A stretch of DNA of 64,000 nt from JAAGZL01 sp050290785 (GCA_050290785.1 JBNKIR010000001.1:1-64000); one strand, 5' to 3'; shown: positions 27,208-36,439, counted from the stretch's first letter. Numbers and translations: made by a program. The notes: a model not told the origin generated them from the letters alone.

Positions 27208-28392
27208 ATGATTAAGCCAATAGGTTCCGATACCCTGATGCCGCTGTTTGTGTATGACACCGAGGAGCACCACGGATTGATGCATGAGGCAGAGTCATTG
27301 CCTTCCGTAGTAATCAGCTCTCAGGCTGCAGGTAATGCCGTGATGATGGGTGGTGGTTATTTCACCCCGCTGAAGGGTTTTATGAACGTGGAAGATGCCA
27401 TGGGCTGTGCCGAGAAGATGCAGATGTCTGACGGCTCTTTCTTTCCTGTTCCGGTGTTGTGCCTGTTGGATGATGTGTCTGCGATCAAGGACAGCAAGCG
27501 CATCGCGCTGCGTGACCCTAATATGGAGGGCAACCCTGTCCTGGCGGTTATGGATGTTGACGCCATCGAAGAGGTCAGTGATGAGCAGATGCAGATCATG
27601 ACTGAGAAGGTGTATGGAACCATGGACAGTGAGCATCCTGGTGTGGCGGAGTTCAATAGCCAGGGCCGCATGGCCGTGTCAGGATCCATCCAGGTCCTGC
27701 ACTTCAGCTATTTCCAGGACGATTTCCCCGATACCTTCCGTACTGCGGTGGAGATTCGTAACGAGATCGCCGAGCGTGGCTGGAAAAAGATCGTGGCCTT
27801 CCAGACCCGTAATCCGATGCACCGTGCCCATGAGGAACTGTGCAAGATGGCCATGGACGCGATAGATGCCGATGGCGTGGTAATCCATATGCTGCTGGGC
27901 AAGCTGAAGCCGGGTGATATTCCTGCTCCTGTACGTGATGCAGCCATCCGTAAGATGGCGGAACTATATTTCCCACCTAACACCGTATCTATCACTGGTT
28001 ATGGTTTTGACATGCTCTACGCCGGTCCACGGGAGGCCGTGCTGCATGCCTACTTCCGGCAGAACATGGGGGCCACCCACTTCATTATCGGTCGTGACCA
28101 TGCCGGAGTTGGTGACTACTACGGCGCATTCGATGCCCAGACCATATTTGACGATGAGGTCCCGGAGGGCGCCATGGATATCGAGATCTTCAATGCCGAT
28201 CACACCGCCTATTCCAAGCGTCTGAATAAGGTGGTGATGATGCGGGATGCGCCGGATCACTCCAAAGAGGACTTTGTCCTTCTTTCCGGCACCAAAGTGC
28301 GTGAGATGCTGGGGCAGGGTATTGCTCCGCCCCCGGAGTTCTCACGTCCTGAGGTGGCAGAGATCCTGATGGAGTACTATCAGTCCCTCTAA
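27208..28392 (+). CDS. sat: Sulfate adenylyltransferase (ATP sulfurylase), Sat type
   Basis: Sat interconverts APS plus pyrophosphate with ATP plus sulfate. The 394-aa single-chain form, unlike the CysDN heterodimer, is the one used by sulfur oxidisers to make ATP from APS and by sulfate reducers in reverse. Motifs: QTRNPMHRAHEEL (nucleotide binding QxRNPxHxxH) and GRDHAGVGDYYG. aprAB are not adjacent. It is monocistronic with a terminator following. A sulfur-oxidising role is inferred from type. Confidence 0.95.
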   Translation: MIKPIGSDTLMPLFVYDTEEHHGLMHEAESLPSVVISSQAAGNAVMMGGGYFTPLKGFMNVEDAMGCAEKMQMSDGSFFPVPVLCLLDDVSAIKDSKRIALRDPNMEGNPVLAVMDVDAIEEVSDEQMQIMTEKVYGTMDSEHPGVAEFNSQGRMAVSGSIQVLHFSYFQDDFPDTFRTAVEIRNEIAERGWKKIVAFQTRNPMHRAHEELCKMAMDAIDADGVVIHMLLGKLKPGDIPAPVRDAAIRKMAELYFPPNTVSITGYGFDMLYAGPREAVLHAYFRQNMGATHFIIGRDHAGVGDYYGAFDAQTIFDDEVPEGAMDIEIFNADHTAYSKRLNKVVMMRDAPDHSKEDFVLLSGTKVREMLGQGIAPPPEFSRPEVAEILMEYYQSL

Positions 28393-28410
28393 GATAAAGG
28401 TACATAGTTT

Positions 28411-28447
28411 AAAAACCCGTCTTCTGTTTTGGATGACGGGTTTTTTT
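28411..28447 (+). terminator. Terminator of sat
   Basis: Stem AAACCCGTC / GACGGGTTT with a 13-nt loop and a run of seven T after the stem. It lies 18 bp after the sat stop and 28 bp before nudF. Confidence 0.88.
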
Positions 28448-28474
28448 ATGCTTCGATTTTTGCTATTAAGATAG

Positions 28475-29074
28475 ATGATGGATTACAAGTTCAACATCAT
28501 TCACTCAGAGATATTGACCGATGGATTTCTGCCGGTAAGGCGCTATCGACTGCGGCACAGTCTGTTTGCCGGTGGCAGTAGCTCTGAACTGGTGCGGGAG
28601 CGGATAGAGGGATACCGGGCAGCATCGCTGCTACCATATGACCCGGTAAGAGACGAGGTGGTCCTTATAGAACAGTTCAGGATCGGCGCCCTGGAAGACC
28701 AGGACGGTGCCTGGATTCTGGAGGTGGTGGGTGGGATCATGGAGGGATCAGACAACCCGGAGCAGGTGGCGCGCCGGGAGTCCATGGAGGAGGCCGGTTG
28801 CCATGTGGATGAACTGATCTCCATCTGTGAATTTATGGTCAGTCCCGGGATATCCAGTGAACGCATCCACCTCTTCTGCGGTCGTGTCGACTCCGGCAGG
28901 GCTGGAGGTATCCACGGGTTGGATCATGAGGGAGAGGACACCCGGGTAGTGGTCATGCCGGCCGACGAGGCCATTCATGGTATTGAATCTGGCCGTATCA
29001 ACTCCACCGCATCTATCATTGCCCTGCAGTGGCTGGCCCTGAACCGGGATGATCTGCGTCGCCGTTGGCAATAA
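28475..29074 (+). CDS. nudF: ADP-ribose pyrophosphatase (Nudix), NudF-like
   Basis: The 199-aa Nudix hydrolase cleaves ADP-ribose to AMP and ribose 5-phosphate. The Nudix box is GIMEGSDNPEQVARRE followed by SMEEAG, and the proline-containing FMVSPGISSERIHLF about 15 residues later is typical of ADPRases. Two adjacent ATGs (28475 and 28478) are possible starts. It is not linked to tolC/cpdA genes as in E. coli. Confidence 0.9.
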   Translation: MMDYKFNIIHSEILTDGFLPVRRYRLRHSLFAGGSSSELVRERIEGYRAASLLPYDPVRDEVVLIEQFRIGALEDQDGAWILEVVGGIMEGSDNPEQVARRESMEEAGCHVDELISICEFMVSPGISSERIHLFCGRVDSGRAGGIHGLDHEGEDTRVVVMPADEAIHGIESGRINSTASIIALQWLALNRDDLRRRWQ

Positions 29075-29242
29075 AATGACGCTGTGTCTTGTAAGAAATA
29101 ACCTACAGTAAATAAAGATATTTCTGATAGCTGAAATCTGATCAATATCCTATTTTTAAATTAGATCATATGGAACTAACCTGGAACATAGGATCTACAC
29201 ACCCTTCCCCAAGGGCTATGCATGGAAGCAAAGAAAGGAAGC

Positions 29243-29287
29243 AAAAACGTCGATCAGACCTTCCGCTTTTGATCGACGTTTTTTTTT
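29243..29287. terminator. Bidirectional terminator between nudF and mscS
   Basis: Stem AAAACGTCGATC / GATCGACGTTTT with a 15-nt loop, T-run on the right and A-run on the left. It lies between the convergent nudF (plus) and mscS (minus) genes and can serve both. Confidence 0.85.
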
Positions 29288-29303
29288 GCGCCTAAGAAAT
29301 GTT

Positions 29304-30125
29304 CTAATCTCCTTTGTCGATATGTACATCCATCTGCGGATATGGAATGGATATCCCGTTATCATCGAAGGCCAGTTTTATCTTCTCGGTCAGGTCGAAT
29401 CTCACCGGCCAATAGTCATCATTTTTTACCCAGGGTCTCACGTTGAAGTTGACGCTGCTGTCGGCGAGTTCCGCTACCGCCACCAGGGGTTCCGGATCTC
29501 TGAGTATGCGTTCATCACTGCCCAGAATATCTAGCATGATCTCCTTCGCCTTTCTGATGTCATCTTCATAACCGATTCCAAAGACCATATCTATGCGTCT
29601 GGTATCTCTGGCAGAGTAGTTGATGATGTTGCCGTTATAGATTGCACCGTTGGGTACAATCACCTCGCGGTTGTCGCCGGTGCGCATCACGGTGTTAAAG
29701 ATGGTAATGGATTCTACGATACCTGCAGTGCCGCCGGCCTCAACAAAGTCGCCAGTCTTGAAGGGGCGAAAGATGATGAGCAGGACACCGGAGGCGAAGT
29801 TCTGTAGTGAGTTTTGCAGTGCCAGACCCACGGCCAGGCCCGCCGCACCCAGAAGGGCTATGAGGGAAGTTGTGTCCACACCCAACTGATCAAGTGCGGC
29901 TATGATCACGAACAGCAGCAGGGCGCTCTTTACAATGGATGAGACAAAATTGATGAGGATGGCATCCATCCCCGTTCGCTGCAGTATCTTCCTGATCAGA
30001 TTTACTATCGCCTTGATGATGATACGACCGACGATGAAGATGGCAAGGGCAAAGACTATATTTATTCCCCACGGGATGGCATAGGTGGATATGAGTTGAT
30101 TGATATCACCAGCTTCAAACATCAT
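29304..30125 (-). CDS. mscS: Small-conductance mechanosensitive channel MscS
   Basis: MscS opens under membrane tension to release solutes. The 273-aa protein has three TM helices; TM3 contains the Gly/Ala-packed pore segment LAVGLALQNSLQNFASG. A beta domain with VEAGGTAGIVESITIFNT and a C-terminal alpha-beta domain follow, the usual compact E. coli-size channel. AGGAG lies just before two adjacent ATGs. Confidence 0.95.
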   Translation of the reverse strand: MMFEAGDINQLISTYAIPWGINIVFALAIFIVGRIIIKAIVNLIRKILQRTGMDAILINFVSSIVKSALLLFVIIAALDQLGVDTTSLIALLGAAGLAVGLALQNSLQNFASGVLLIIFRPFKTGDFVEAGGTAGIVESITIFNTVMRTGDNREVIVPNGAIYNGNIINYSARDTRRIDMVFGIGYEDDIRKAKEIMLDILGSDERILRDPEPLVAVAELADSSVNFNVRPWVKNDDYWPVRFDLTEKIKLAFDDNGISIPYPQMDVHIDKGD

Positions 30126-30172
30126 TTTCTCCTGGTTAGTTGCTACTGTTACGTGTGTTATGATCTTTGCAA

Positions 30173-30991
30173 TCAGCGGATCTCTTCGACCAATAGCTGA
30201 ATTGAGTGTTGGTCATGCCCTGATGTCTGTGATCTTCTGAGGATGTCAGAGTCTTGGCTGTCAACACGGTTGGATATTCCGCCAATGCTTATCCATTCGC
30301 CGATCTTTCCACGCACGGTGGTATCTGCTTCGGTAATATCATAGGTACCGTGGATAGAACCCTGACGTTCCATGTGCGGAGAGATGTTCAGCGTAACCTG
30401 ACTACCGTGGAGGTGGGGTGTGACATAAAAACCGGTTGTGACATCCCGGTAACGAACTGTATTCTGCTGCTGCATCACCCCGCCTGCAATGTATGTGGTT
30501 TGTTCGTTGATTGGGACTGACTTGCCGGTGGCGATGAATGCTGGTCTCCCCTCAAGGGCCTGTATGTGCTGTGTTGCGTTAAGCTGACTGTTGGTGCTGC
30601 TTGATCTCACCGAGATACGGGCGGATTCAGGTCTGATGCTCCTGCCTGTCGTTATCGTGGTGTGTTTGCCGAGCTTTGCATTTATATCAGCTCTTACGCC
30701 GTCTCTGTCCAGATCATGGGTCGCTCCATGTCGTACATATATGATCAGTTTGCGGGCAGGGCGGTCGATGGATGCCAAAACCCTTCTAACCTCGGCGATC
30801 TGCTCTGGTTTGGCGCGTATGATCAGCTGATTGTTCATGCCGGTTACTGTGCCGTTTGGTTCCACGAGCGGCTTGATGATAGGTATGACCTCGCCGACCG
30901 TTCGTGCCTTCAATTCTATGATCTCCATCGGATCGGCAGCTACGAGCATGCCGGGATAGATTAGCAGTAATAGCAGGAGTAATCTTTTCAT
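30173..30991 (-). CDS. Orphan secretin-like periplasmic protein
   Basis: The 272-aa protein has a signal peptide (MKRLLLLLLLIYPGMLVAA) and a secretin N-domain-like fold (EIIELKARTVGEVIPIIKPLV, LIIRAKPEQIAEVRRVLASID). The C-terminal half (VTTGFYVTPHLHGSQVTLNISP) resembles the start of a secretin core, but the protein is far too short for a complete secretin channel. No secretion or pilus genes are adjacent. It lies 31 bp after the PLD-like gene, probably one operon. The start at 30991 is set by the signal peptide. Confidence 0.72.
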   Translation of the reverse strand: MKRLLLLLLLIYPGMLVAADPMEIIELKARTVGEVIPIIKPLVEPNGTVTGMNNQLIIRAKPEQIAEVRRVLASIDRPARKLIIYVRHGATHDLDRDGVRADINAKLGKHTTITTGRSIRPESARISVRSSSTNSQLNATQHIQALEGRPAFIATGKSVPINEQTTYIAGGVMQQQNTVRYRDVTTGFYVTPHLHGSQVTLNISPHMERQGSIHGTYDITEADTTVRGKIGEWISIGGISNRVDSQDSDILRRSQTSGHDQHSIQLLVEEIR

Positions 30992-31022
30992 AGTGCTGCC
31001 TTGTACATTGATGTGTATATGG

Positions 31023-31535
31023 TCATATGTGTAGATCACGCAGCTCTGAATGAGATTCACTCTGTTCCCAAACATCATGGAAAAACATACTGAGCTGTTT
31101 TGTATCTAGCCTGGAATTGAAATCAACGCTGGTATTGTAATTGGTGTGGACCCTTCTGTGCAGATAACCGGTCTCATCTACTAACATGAAGTTCTCTACG
31201 TGATCGATATGGTCAGCGTCAGGTCTTCTTATCTCAATCTTACTGGTCAGGCGCTTCCATAGACGGATAAGTCTGTGGCCATCCCGCTGTACCCTCTCAT
31301 TGTTCTGCAGCAGGATCTTTACGCGACTATATTCACTGCGGATAGCAAGCTCCTTCACCGCCTCCAGAAAATCTTCCTGATCATAGATCTGGGAATCTAG
31401 GTCGTAACTGAATATGCAGATGGATCGTTTTGCCTGTCTTGCCAGACATAGCGCGGCTTCCCTGCATTCTGCAACGGTCTCCAGATGTAGTTTCCCGGAT
31501 GTCTCACCTAATACAGCATCATTAAATAAATCCAT
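31023..31535 (-). CDS. Phospholipase D-like fold protein (DUF7931 type)
   Basis: The 170-aa protein resembles half of a PLD-fold domain: RSICIFSYDLDSQIYDQEDFLEAVKELA, VKILLQNNERVQRDGHRLIRLW and HVENFMLVDETGYLHR follow the strand-helix order of PLD-like proteins. The catalytic HxK pair is not evident, so it may be inactive or bind nucleic acid. It leads a probable two-gene operon with the secretin-like gene. The family assignment is tentative. Confidence 0.6.
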   Translation of the reverse strand: MDLFNDAVLGETSGKLHLETVAECREAALCLARQAKRSICIFSYDLDSQIYDQEDFLEAVKELAIRSEYSRVKILLQNNERVQRDGHRLIRLWKRLTSKIEIRRPDADHIDHVENFMLVDETGYLHRRVHTNYNTSVDFNSRLDTKQLSMFFHDVWEQSESHSELRDLHI

Positions 31536-31817
31536 ATTTATAATCTCAGCTGTCCGTATGTCCGAACTCCGGTTAATCGATCTATGGGATAAGTGTAGTA
31601 TCTATTGGTGGTAAAAAAGAACCCCGCGCACCAGGAACGGCGGGCAGGGCAATCGGGGAACTGAGTGTTGAAAACGGGATATACACGCTCTCTTAACCTG
31701 GAAACCATTCTAAAGAATTTACCCTAAAATGATTGTGAGATAGTTCACATTTATAGTCGGTAAGGAAATACCCATTCAATATGGATAGAGAATGGGTGGT
31801 GTAATATTGTGTAAATA
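31536..31817. other. Intergenic region upstream of the PLD-like gene
   Basis: These 282 bp separate purB (minus) from the PLD-like gene (minus). The sequence is AT-rich apart from a short GC-rich stretch near 31620-31660. No ORF, RNA gene or convincing terminator is seen. Confidence 0.5.
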
Positions 31818-33185
31818 TCAGATATTTTTAGCCTGCTCAGATGCATTTCCTATATAGGAGGATGGAGTGAGTCTCTTTAGTGACTCCTTGGCCTCTTCCG
31901 GCAGTTCCAAACCATCTATAAACTGTTCCAAATCTGCCTGAGTGATGCGGTGTCCGCGGGTCAGCTCCTTCAGTTTTTCGTATGGTTTTTCAATGCCGTA
32001 TCTGCGCATTACCGTCTGGATCGGCTCGGCCAATACCTCCCAGTTGGCATTCAGATCGTCAGCGAGGTTTTCGGTATTTACTTCAAGTTTGGCTATCCCG
32101 CGCAGGATCGATTGCAGGGCGATGCTGGTGTGGGCAAACCCGACTCCCAGATTACGCAGCACCGTGGAGTCAGTCAGATCACGCTGCCATCTGGATATAG
32201 GTAGTTTTGCCGCCAGATGCCCGAACAGGGCGTTGGCGATCCCCAGATTACCTTCGCCGTTTTCGAAGTCGATGGGATTCACTTTATGCGGCATGGTGGA
32301 TGAACCGACCTCGCCGGCGACCGTCTTCTGCTTGAAGTGCCCGATGGATATGTAGCTCCAGATATCGCGGCAGAAATCTATAAGTATGGTGTTGAATCTG
32401 GAGGTGGCATCGAACAGTTCCGCCATGTAGTCATGGGGTTCGATCTGGATGGTGTAGGGGTTCCAGGTGATCCCCAGTGATTCCACAAAGGACTGGGCGA
32501 AGGCCTGCCAGTCCAGTTCCGGGTAGGCCGCCAGATGGGCGTTATAGTTACCGACCGCACCGTTGATCTTTCCCAATATAAGTACCGACGCCACCTGGCT
32601 GCGCTGATGTTGTAGCCGGTATGCCACATTGGCCATCTCCTTACCCAGGGTGGTTGGGGTGGCCGGCTGTCCATGGGTGCGGGAGAGCATGGGTATCTCC
32701 GCATACTCGTGTGCCATGGCCTTGATGGCATGAATCACGTCATCCATCTGCGGTAGCAGGACCTGACCCCGTCCCTCACGCAACATCAGGGCATGAGACA
32801 GGTTGTTGATATCTTCCGAGGTGCAGGCGAAGTGGATGAACTCACTGATGGATTCCAGCTCTTTGTTGCCAGCGATCTTCTCTTTCAGAAAATACTCCAC
32901 GGCCTTAACGTCGTGGTTGGTGGTCTTTTCTATGTTTTTGACCCGTTGGGCGTCTTCCTCGTTGAATTTATCAACGATGGCATTGAGTATGTTCTCGGCG
33001 TGCTCGCTGATGGCCGGAACCTCTTTTATCTCCTCCTGTGATGCCAGGGCCTGCAGCCAGCGTATCTCAACCAGTACACGATGCCTGATCAGACCATATT
33101 CGCTGAAGATAGGTTGCAGGGCAGAAACCTTGCTACCGTAGCGGCCATCGACAGGGGAAATAGCTGTGAGAGAGGTCAGTTCCAT
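31818..33185 (-). CDS. purB: Adenylosuccinate lyase
   Basis: PurB removes fumarate from SAICAR and adenylosuccinate in purine synthesis. The 455-aa protein shows the fumarase/aspartase signature SSTMPHKVNP, the LSRTHGQPATPTTLGKE segment and the KTTNHDVKAVEYFLKE segment with the active-site His. It heads a minus-strand block that in E. coli runs rluE-nudJ-mnmA-hflD-purB, here with a lipoprotein gene between hflD and purB. Confidence 0.97.
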   Translation of the reverse strand: MELTSLTAISPVDGRYGSKVSALQPIFSEYGLIRHRVLVEIRWLQALASQEEIKEVPAISEHAENILNAIVDKFNEEDAQRVKNIEKTTNHDVKAVEYFLKEKIAGNKELESISEFIHFACTSEDINNLSHALMLREGRGQVLLPQMDDVIHAIKAMAHEYAEIPMLSRTHGQPATPTTLGKEMANVAYRLQHQRSQVASVLILGKINGAVGNYNAHLAAYPELDWQAFAQSFVESLGITWNPYTIQIEPHDYMAELFDATSRFNTILIDFCRDIWSYISIGHFKQKTVAGEVGSSTMPHKVNPIDFENGEGNLGIANALFGHLAAKLPISRWQRDLTDSTVLRNLGVGFAHTSIALQSILRGIAKLEVNTENLADDLNANWEVLAEPIQTVMRRYGIEKPYEKLKELTRGHRITQADLEQFIDGLELPEEAKESLKRLTPSSYIGNASEQAKNI

Positions 33186-33235
33186 AGTTTTATACTCGTA
33201 GTGTCTTGAAAAAAGTGGGCATTATAGCATCACCA

Positions 33236-33913
33236 TCACTCAGTGGCCTTGTTGTAAAGCTCCTTCGATTTCTCCTTGGCGCCCTCGTACAGCTCTTTTG
33301 ATTTGTCGACCGCCTTGTTGCCGTAGGTCTTTGCCTTGTCCGCCACGTCGCCGGCCACCTCTTTGGTCTTATCTGCCACATCTCCGGCAACCTCCTTGGT
33401 CTTGTCCCAGGCCTCAGCGCCTTTCTCCTTCACATCTGAGTAGACCTCTTTGCTCTTATCCACCGCTGCAGATCCAAGCTCCTTACTTTTATCTACGGCC
33501 TTGCCGGTCATTTCCTTGGCCTGGTCCAGGGTGGTTGGTTCTGCAGTGGGTTCGATCTGTTTTCCACCCTCATTTGGTAGGGGTGTGGGATGTTCTGCCA
33601 CCCCAGGCCTTGCTTCCGGCTGTTCCTGTTCCGCCGGCGTAGTAATGGGTTCGGAGGCGGTTTCAGCCTGTTGACCATCCTCTTGTGGAAGTGGCGTTGA
33701 CTGTTCTGTCACTTCAGGTGATGCCACTGGTTGTTCCTGTGGTTCCTGCGGAGTTGCGTTTGCCTCCGCTTCCGGTTGTGGCAGGGTAGGTGTCTCTGTT
33801 ACCAGGGCCGGAAGGGGCTTGAACTGCTTCGGTTTGGCCTGATCCTGGCCTGACTCCGAGCAGGCCGTGGCCAAAAACAGAACTGATAATAAAAGGGTGG
33901 ACAGGGTCTTCAT
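33236..33913 (-). CDS. Lipoprotein with LEA-like helical repeats
   Basis: The 225-aa protein has a lipobox (LATAC at residues 14-18) and two unlike halves. Residues about 30-125 are Pro/Glu/Thr-rich with a two-fold repeat (TEQSTPLPQEDG and AEHPTPLPNEGG). Residues about 130-225 are an amphipathic helical array of 7-11-residue repeats such as DKSKELYEGAKEK and DKTKEVAGDVA, resembling group 3 LEA or YtxH/CsbD-like stress proteins. It sits between hflD and purB. Role unknown; cell-envelope stress or desiccation protection is a guess. Confidence 0.7.
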   Translation of the reverse strand: MKTLSTLLLSVLFLATACSESGQDQAKPKQFKPLPALVTETPTLPQPEAEANATPQEPQEQPVASPEVTEQSTPLPQEDGQQAETASEPITTPAEQEQPEARPGVAEHPTPLPNEGGKQIEPTAEPTTLDQAKEMTGKAVDKSKELGSAAVDKSKEVYSDVKEKGAEAWDKTKEVAGDVADKTKEVAGDVADKAKTYGNKAVDKSKELYEGAKEKSKELYNKATE

Positions 33914-33964
33914 GGTCGTCTCCGGCTATAACTTGTAGTGATCAAATACTCTAACAATATTTGG

Positions 33965-34597
33965 TTAATGTCTGGATCTTTTTATCTCATCCATCAGCTC
34001 TAAGGCATTTGCGACAATCTTTTGTCTTTGCAATACAATCTGCAGGCGCGATCCCCCACACTGATGCCAGAGCATGGCGGATCTTATCCCTGCCAACAGC
34101 AGGGAGCGGATGATATTCACATTGTCTCTGTTCTGCAGGTGCATGGGGTCGCCATGGACTATTATCCTGGGGAGCAGGGTACTGATGGTTTCTGTGTACA
34201 ACTCGGCTAGTTGTCCGAGAATGTTTTGGTGCAGCATAGGAAAGTGCGCCAGACGGGATGTGGCCACATGGATGCCGTTGGATAAGAGATTGAGCATCTC
34301 CGGCTGTTTGGATAGTTTTTTCTCCAGATACATCATGCTGATGACATATCCTGTGGTTTCAGTACTGCGTTTCGCATCTCCGGTGAGCTGGCTGACTAGT
34401 TTATCCAGTCCCGGTGCTATACCTTCAAGCCCACCGTACACTGCGGGGACCGATTCAGCATCCACCTGAAAAAGACTATAGATGCAGGCCCTTACGCTCT
34501 CCTCATCATAGCTTCCAGTGTGCGCTATACCGTGCACGAGATCTGCGGCCTGAAACATGCCGGCGAGCGCAATGCAGCGGTCTCTAACTGTTTTCAT
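33965..34597 (-). CDS. hflD: HflD, lysogenization regulator homologue
   Basis: The 210-aa all-helical protein matches HflD: it opens with RDRCIALAGMFQAADLVHGIAHTG and has LHQNILGQLAELYTETIS and LLAGIRSAMLWHQCGGSR. E. coli HflD is a peripheral membrane protein affecting phage lambda CII and is always linked to mnmA and purB. Here it starts 37 bp after mnmA, consistent with co-transcription. Confidence 0.92.
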   Translation of the reverse strand: MKTVRDRCIALAGMFQAADLVHGIAHTGSYDEESVRACIYSLFQVDAESVPAVYGGLEGIAPGLDKLVSQLTGDAKRSTETTGYVISMMYLEKKLSKQPEMLNLLSNGIHVATSRLAHFPMLHQNILGQLAELYTETISTLLPRIIVHGDPMHLQNRDNVNIIRSLLLAGIRSAMLWHQCGGSRLQIVLQRQKIVANALELMDEIKRSRH

Positions 34598-34634
34598 CTG
34601 TTTTCCACGAGATCTATTTACATCAAGTCAGCGG

Positions 34635-35729
34635 TCAGTATGACCGATCTATCACGCCACCACCCAGACAAATGTCGTTGCGGTAAAATACCACTGACTG
34701 CCCAGGGGTTATCGCCCTTTGTTGATCCTTAAAGGTTACCTGGCAAACATCTCCTTGCAAATAGATGATTTCACATGGCTGGAGTGGTTGTCGATGCCTG
34801 ATCCTGGCATGACAGGAGAAGGGGATATCTGTCGGCGCCTGTCCCGAGACCCAGTGTAGCTGGCTGGCGTCCAGCCCCTTTTTCAGGAGCAAGGGGTGGT
34901 CATGTCCCTGTGCGACTGTCAGTGTGTTGCTAGCAACATCCTTACCCACCACAAACCAGGGGATCTCATCCGTATCGGCTCGTCCACCTATGCCCAGGCC
35001 CTTACGTTGTCCCAGGGTGTAATACATGAGCCCCTGATGTTCCCCTATCAATTCTCCCTCCGGGGTGCGCATGGGCCCCGGAGTGGCCGGCAGGAATCTG
35101 CTGAGAAAATCACTGAACTTTCTCTCGCCGATAAAACATATTCCGGTGCTGTCCTTTTTGGCGTGGTTGGGAAAATCAGACCCCTGAGCGATCGCCCTTA
35201 CCTCATCCTTGGGTATGTCCGCCAGGGGGAAGAGGGCGTGTGAAAGTTGGTGCTGGTTCAGCATGTACAGAAAATATGTTTGATCTTTGGCCTCATCCCG
35301 GGACAGGCAGAGACTTACCGTACCATCATCCATGATCTGTTTGCGGGCGTAGTGTCCGGTAGCAATAAAGTCCGCACCCAGTTCCAGAGCATAGTCCAGG
35401 AATGCCTTGAATTTGATCTCACGATTGCACAGCACATCAGGGTTGGGTGTGCGTCCGGACCGGTATTCAGACAGAAAATATTCAAACACCCGGTCCCAGT
35501 ATTCGGCAGAGAAATTGACCCTGTGTAGTCTGATGCCAAGCATATCGGCAACGTCTTGCGCATCTGCAAGATCTTCAGCTGCCGAGCAATACTCTGCGGA
35601 ATCATCTTCATCCCAGTTCTTCATGAACAGGGCCTCAACCTGCCAGCCCTGATCCAACAGGATCTTGGCGGCAACGGAAGAGTCCACTCCTCCGGAAAGA
35701 CCGATGATTACCTTCTGCTGTTTTTGCAT
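34635..35729 (-). CDS. mnmA: tRNA-specific 2-thiouridylase MnmA
   Basis: MnmA adds sulfur to U34 of Lys, Glu and Gln tRNAs. The 364-aa protein has the PP-loop GLSGGVDSSVAA, the catalytic cysteine pair in NPDVLCNREIKF and STGICFIGERKF, and a C-terminal beta-barrel domain. Size and order are normal. It precedes hflD as in E. coli. Confidence 0.97.
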   Translation of the reverse strand: MQKQQKVIIGLSGGVDSSVAAKILLDQGWQVEALFMKNWDEDDSAEYCSAAEDLADAQDVADMLGIRLHRVNFSAEYWDRVFEYFLSEYRSGRTPNPDVLCNREIKFKAFLDYALELGADFIATGHYARKQIMDDGTVSLCLSRDEAKDQTYFLYMLNQHQLSHALFPLADIPKDEVRAIAQGSDFPNHAKKDSTGICFIGERKFSDFLSRFLPATPGPMRTPEGELIGEHQGLMYYTLGQRKGLGIGGRADTDEIPWFVVGKDVASNTLTVAQGHDHPLLLKKGLDASQLHWVSGQAPTDIPFSCHARIRHRQPLQPCEIIYLQGDVCQVTFKDQQRAITPGQSVVFYRNDICLGGGVIDRSY

Positions 35730-35751
35730 GGGGCTCGATTACATGGTGATA

Positions 35752-36381
35752 TCAGTTCTTTTTTGGACTCCAACCGTCGCTCCACTGCGATATGGGCAGT
35801 ATTTCAGGTGCAACGCCGTTATCATGGAACCAGGAGTCAACCGCCCACACCTTATCGGAGTTATTTTCCTTGATGACTGCCGTAGTGTGTGGCATGCCGA
35901 AGATGAAGAATCCCCTGGTCTTGGTGGGCTGTACCCGGTGCCATTTCAGTAAATCATCTTTTTGCATCAGTGCCAGATAGGTCGTGGTATTGGATGATTC
36001 ATCAATGCAGTCCATCTGATAACCCTCATCCACGAACATACCATCGAAATTTCCTCCCTTGTCATGGGAGGTGTTCACCTTTTTGCCGATGACCACCTCC
36101 AATTTGGCGACGGCCTTTTTGATCAGCTCGCGCTCCTCTTCCGGGGTGTTGGCCTTGGGTTGAAATATGTTCTTTATCTCACTCCACTCTGCCTCGGATA
36201 GTGAGAGGGTGGACACTGCGGCACAGGTGTGTTTGTAGCAGATCGGAAAGGCATCCAGGGTTGGGTCCCCCGGCAGATCAGGTATGCCGGAATGGCCAAA
36301 TTCAGTTGCAGCCAGAGATGCGGAAAATAGGTGACATGATACTGCAATGAGTATCGGAGCTAGCCGTTTGGTAAATCGCAT
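35752..36381 (-). CDS. Secreted hypothetical protein
   Basis: The 209-aa protein has a signal peptide (cleavage near SASLAA) and a soluble alpha-beta domain with three cysteines in mature CYKHTC and MDCIDES. It starts 58 bp beyond rluE and ends 22 bp before mnmA, the place taken by nudJ in E. coli, but it is not a Nudix protein. VDSWFHDNGVAPEILPISQW near the end is a possible signature. I do not recognise a family. Confidence 0.7.
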   Translation of the reverse strand: MRFTKRLAPILIAVSCHLFSASLAATEFGHSGIPDLPGDPTLDAFPICYKHTCAAVSTLSLSEAEWSEIKNIFQPKANTPEEERELIKKAVAKLEVVIGKKVNTSHDKGGNFDGMFVDEGYQMDCIDESSNTTTYLALMQKDDLLKWHRVQPTKTRGFFIFGMPHTTAVIKENNSDKVWAVDSWFHDNGVAPEILPISQWSDGWSPKKN

Positions 36382-36439
36382 GGAACTGTTCCTACAAAAA
36401 TATTTGCCCCATTGTATAACAAAATCAGGTGGCAGTTAG

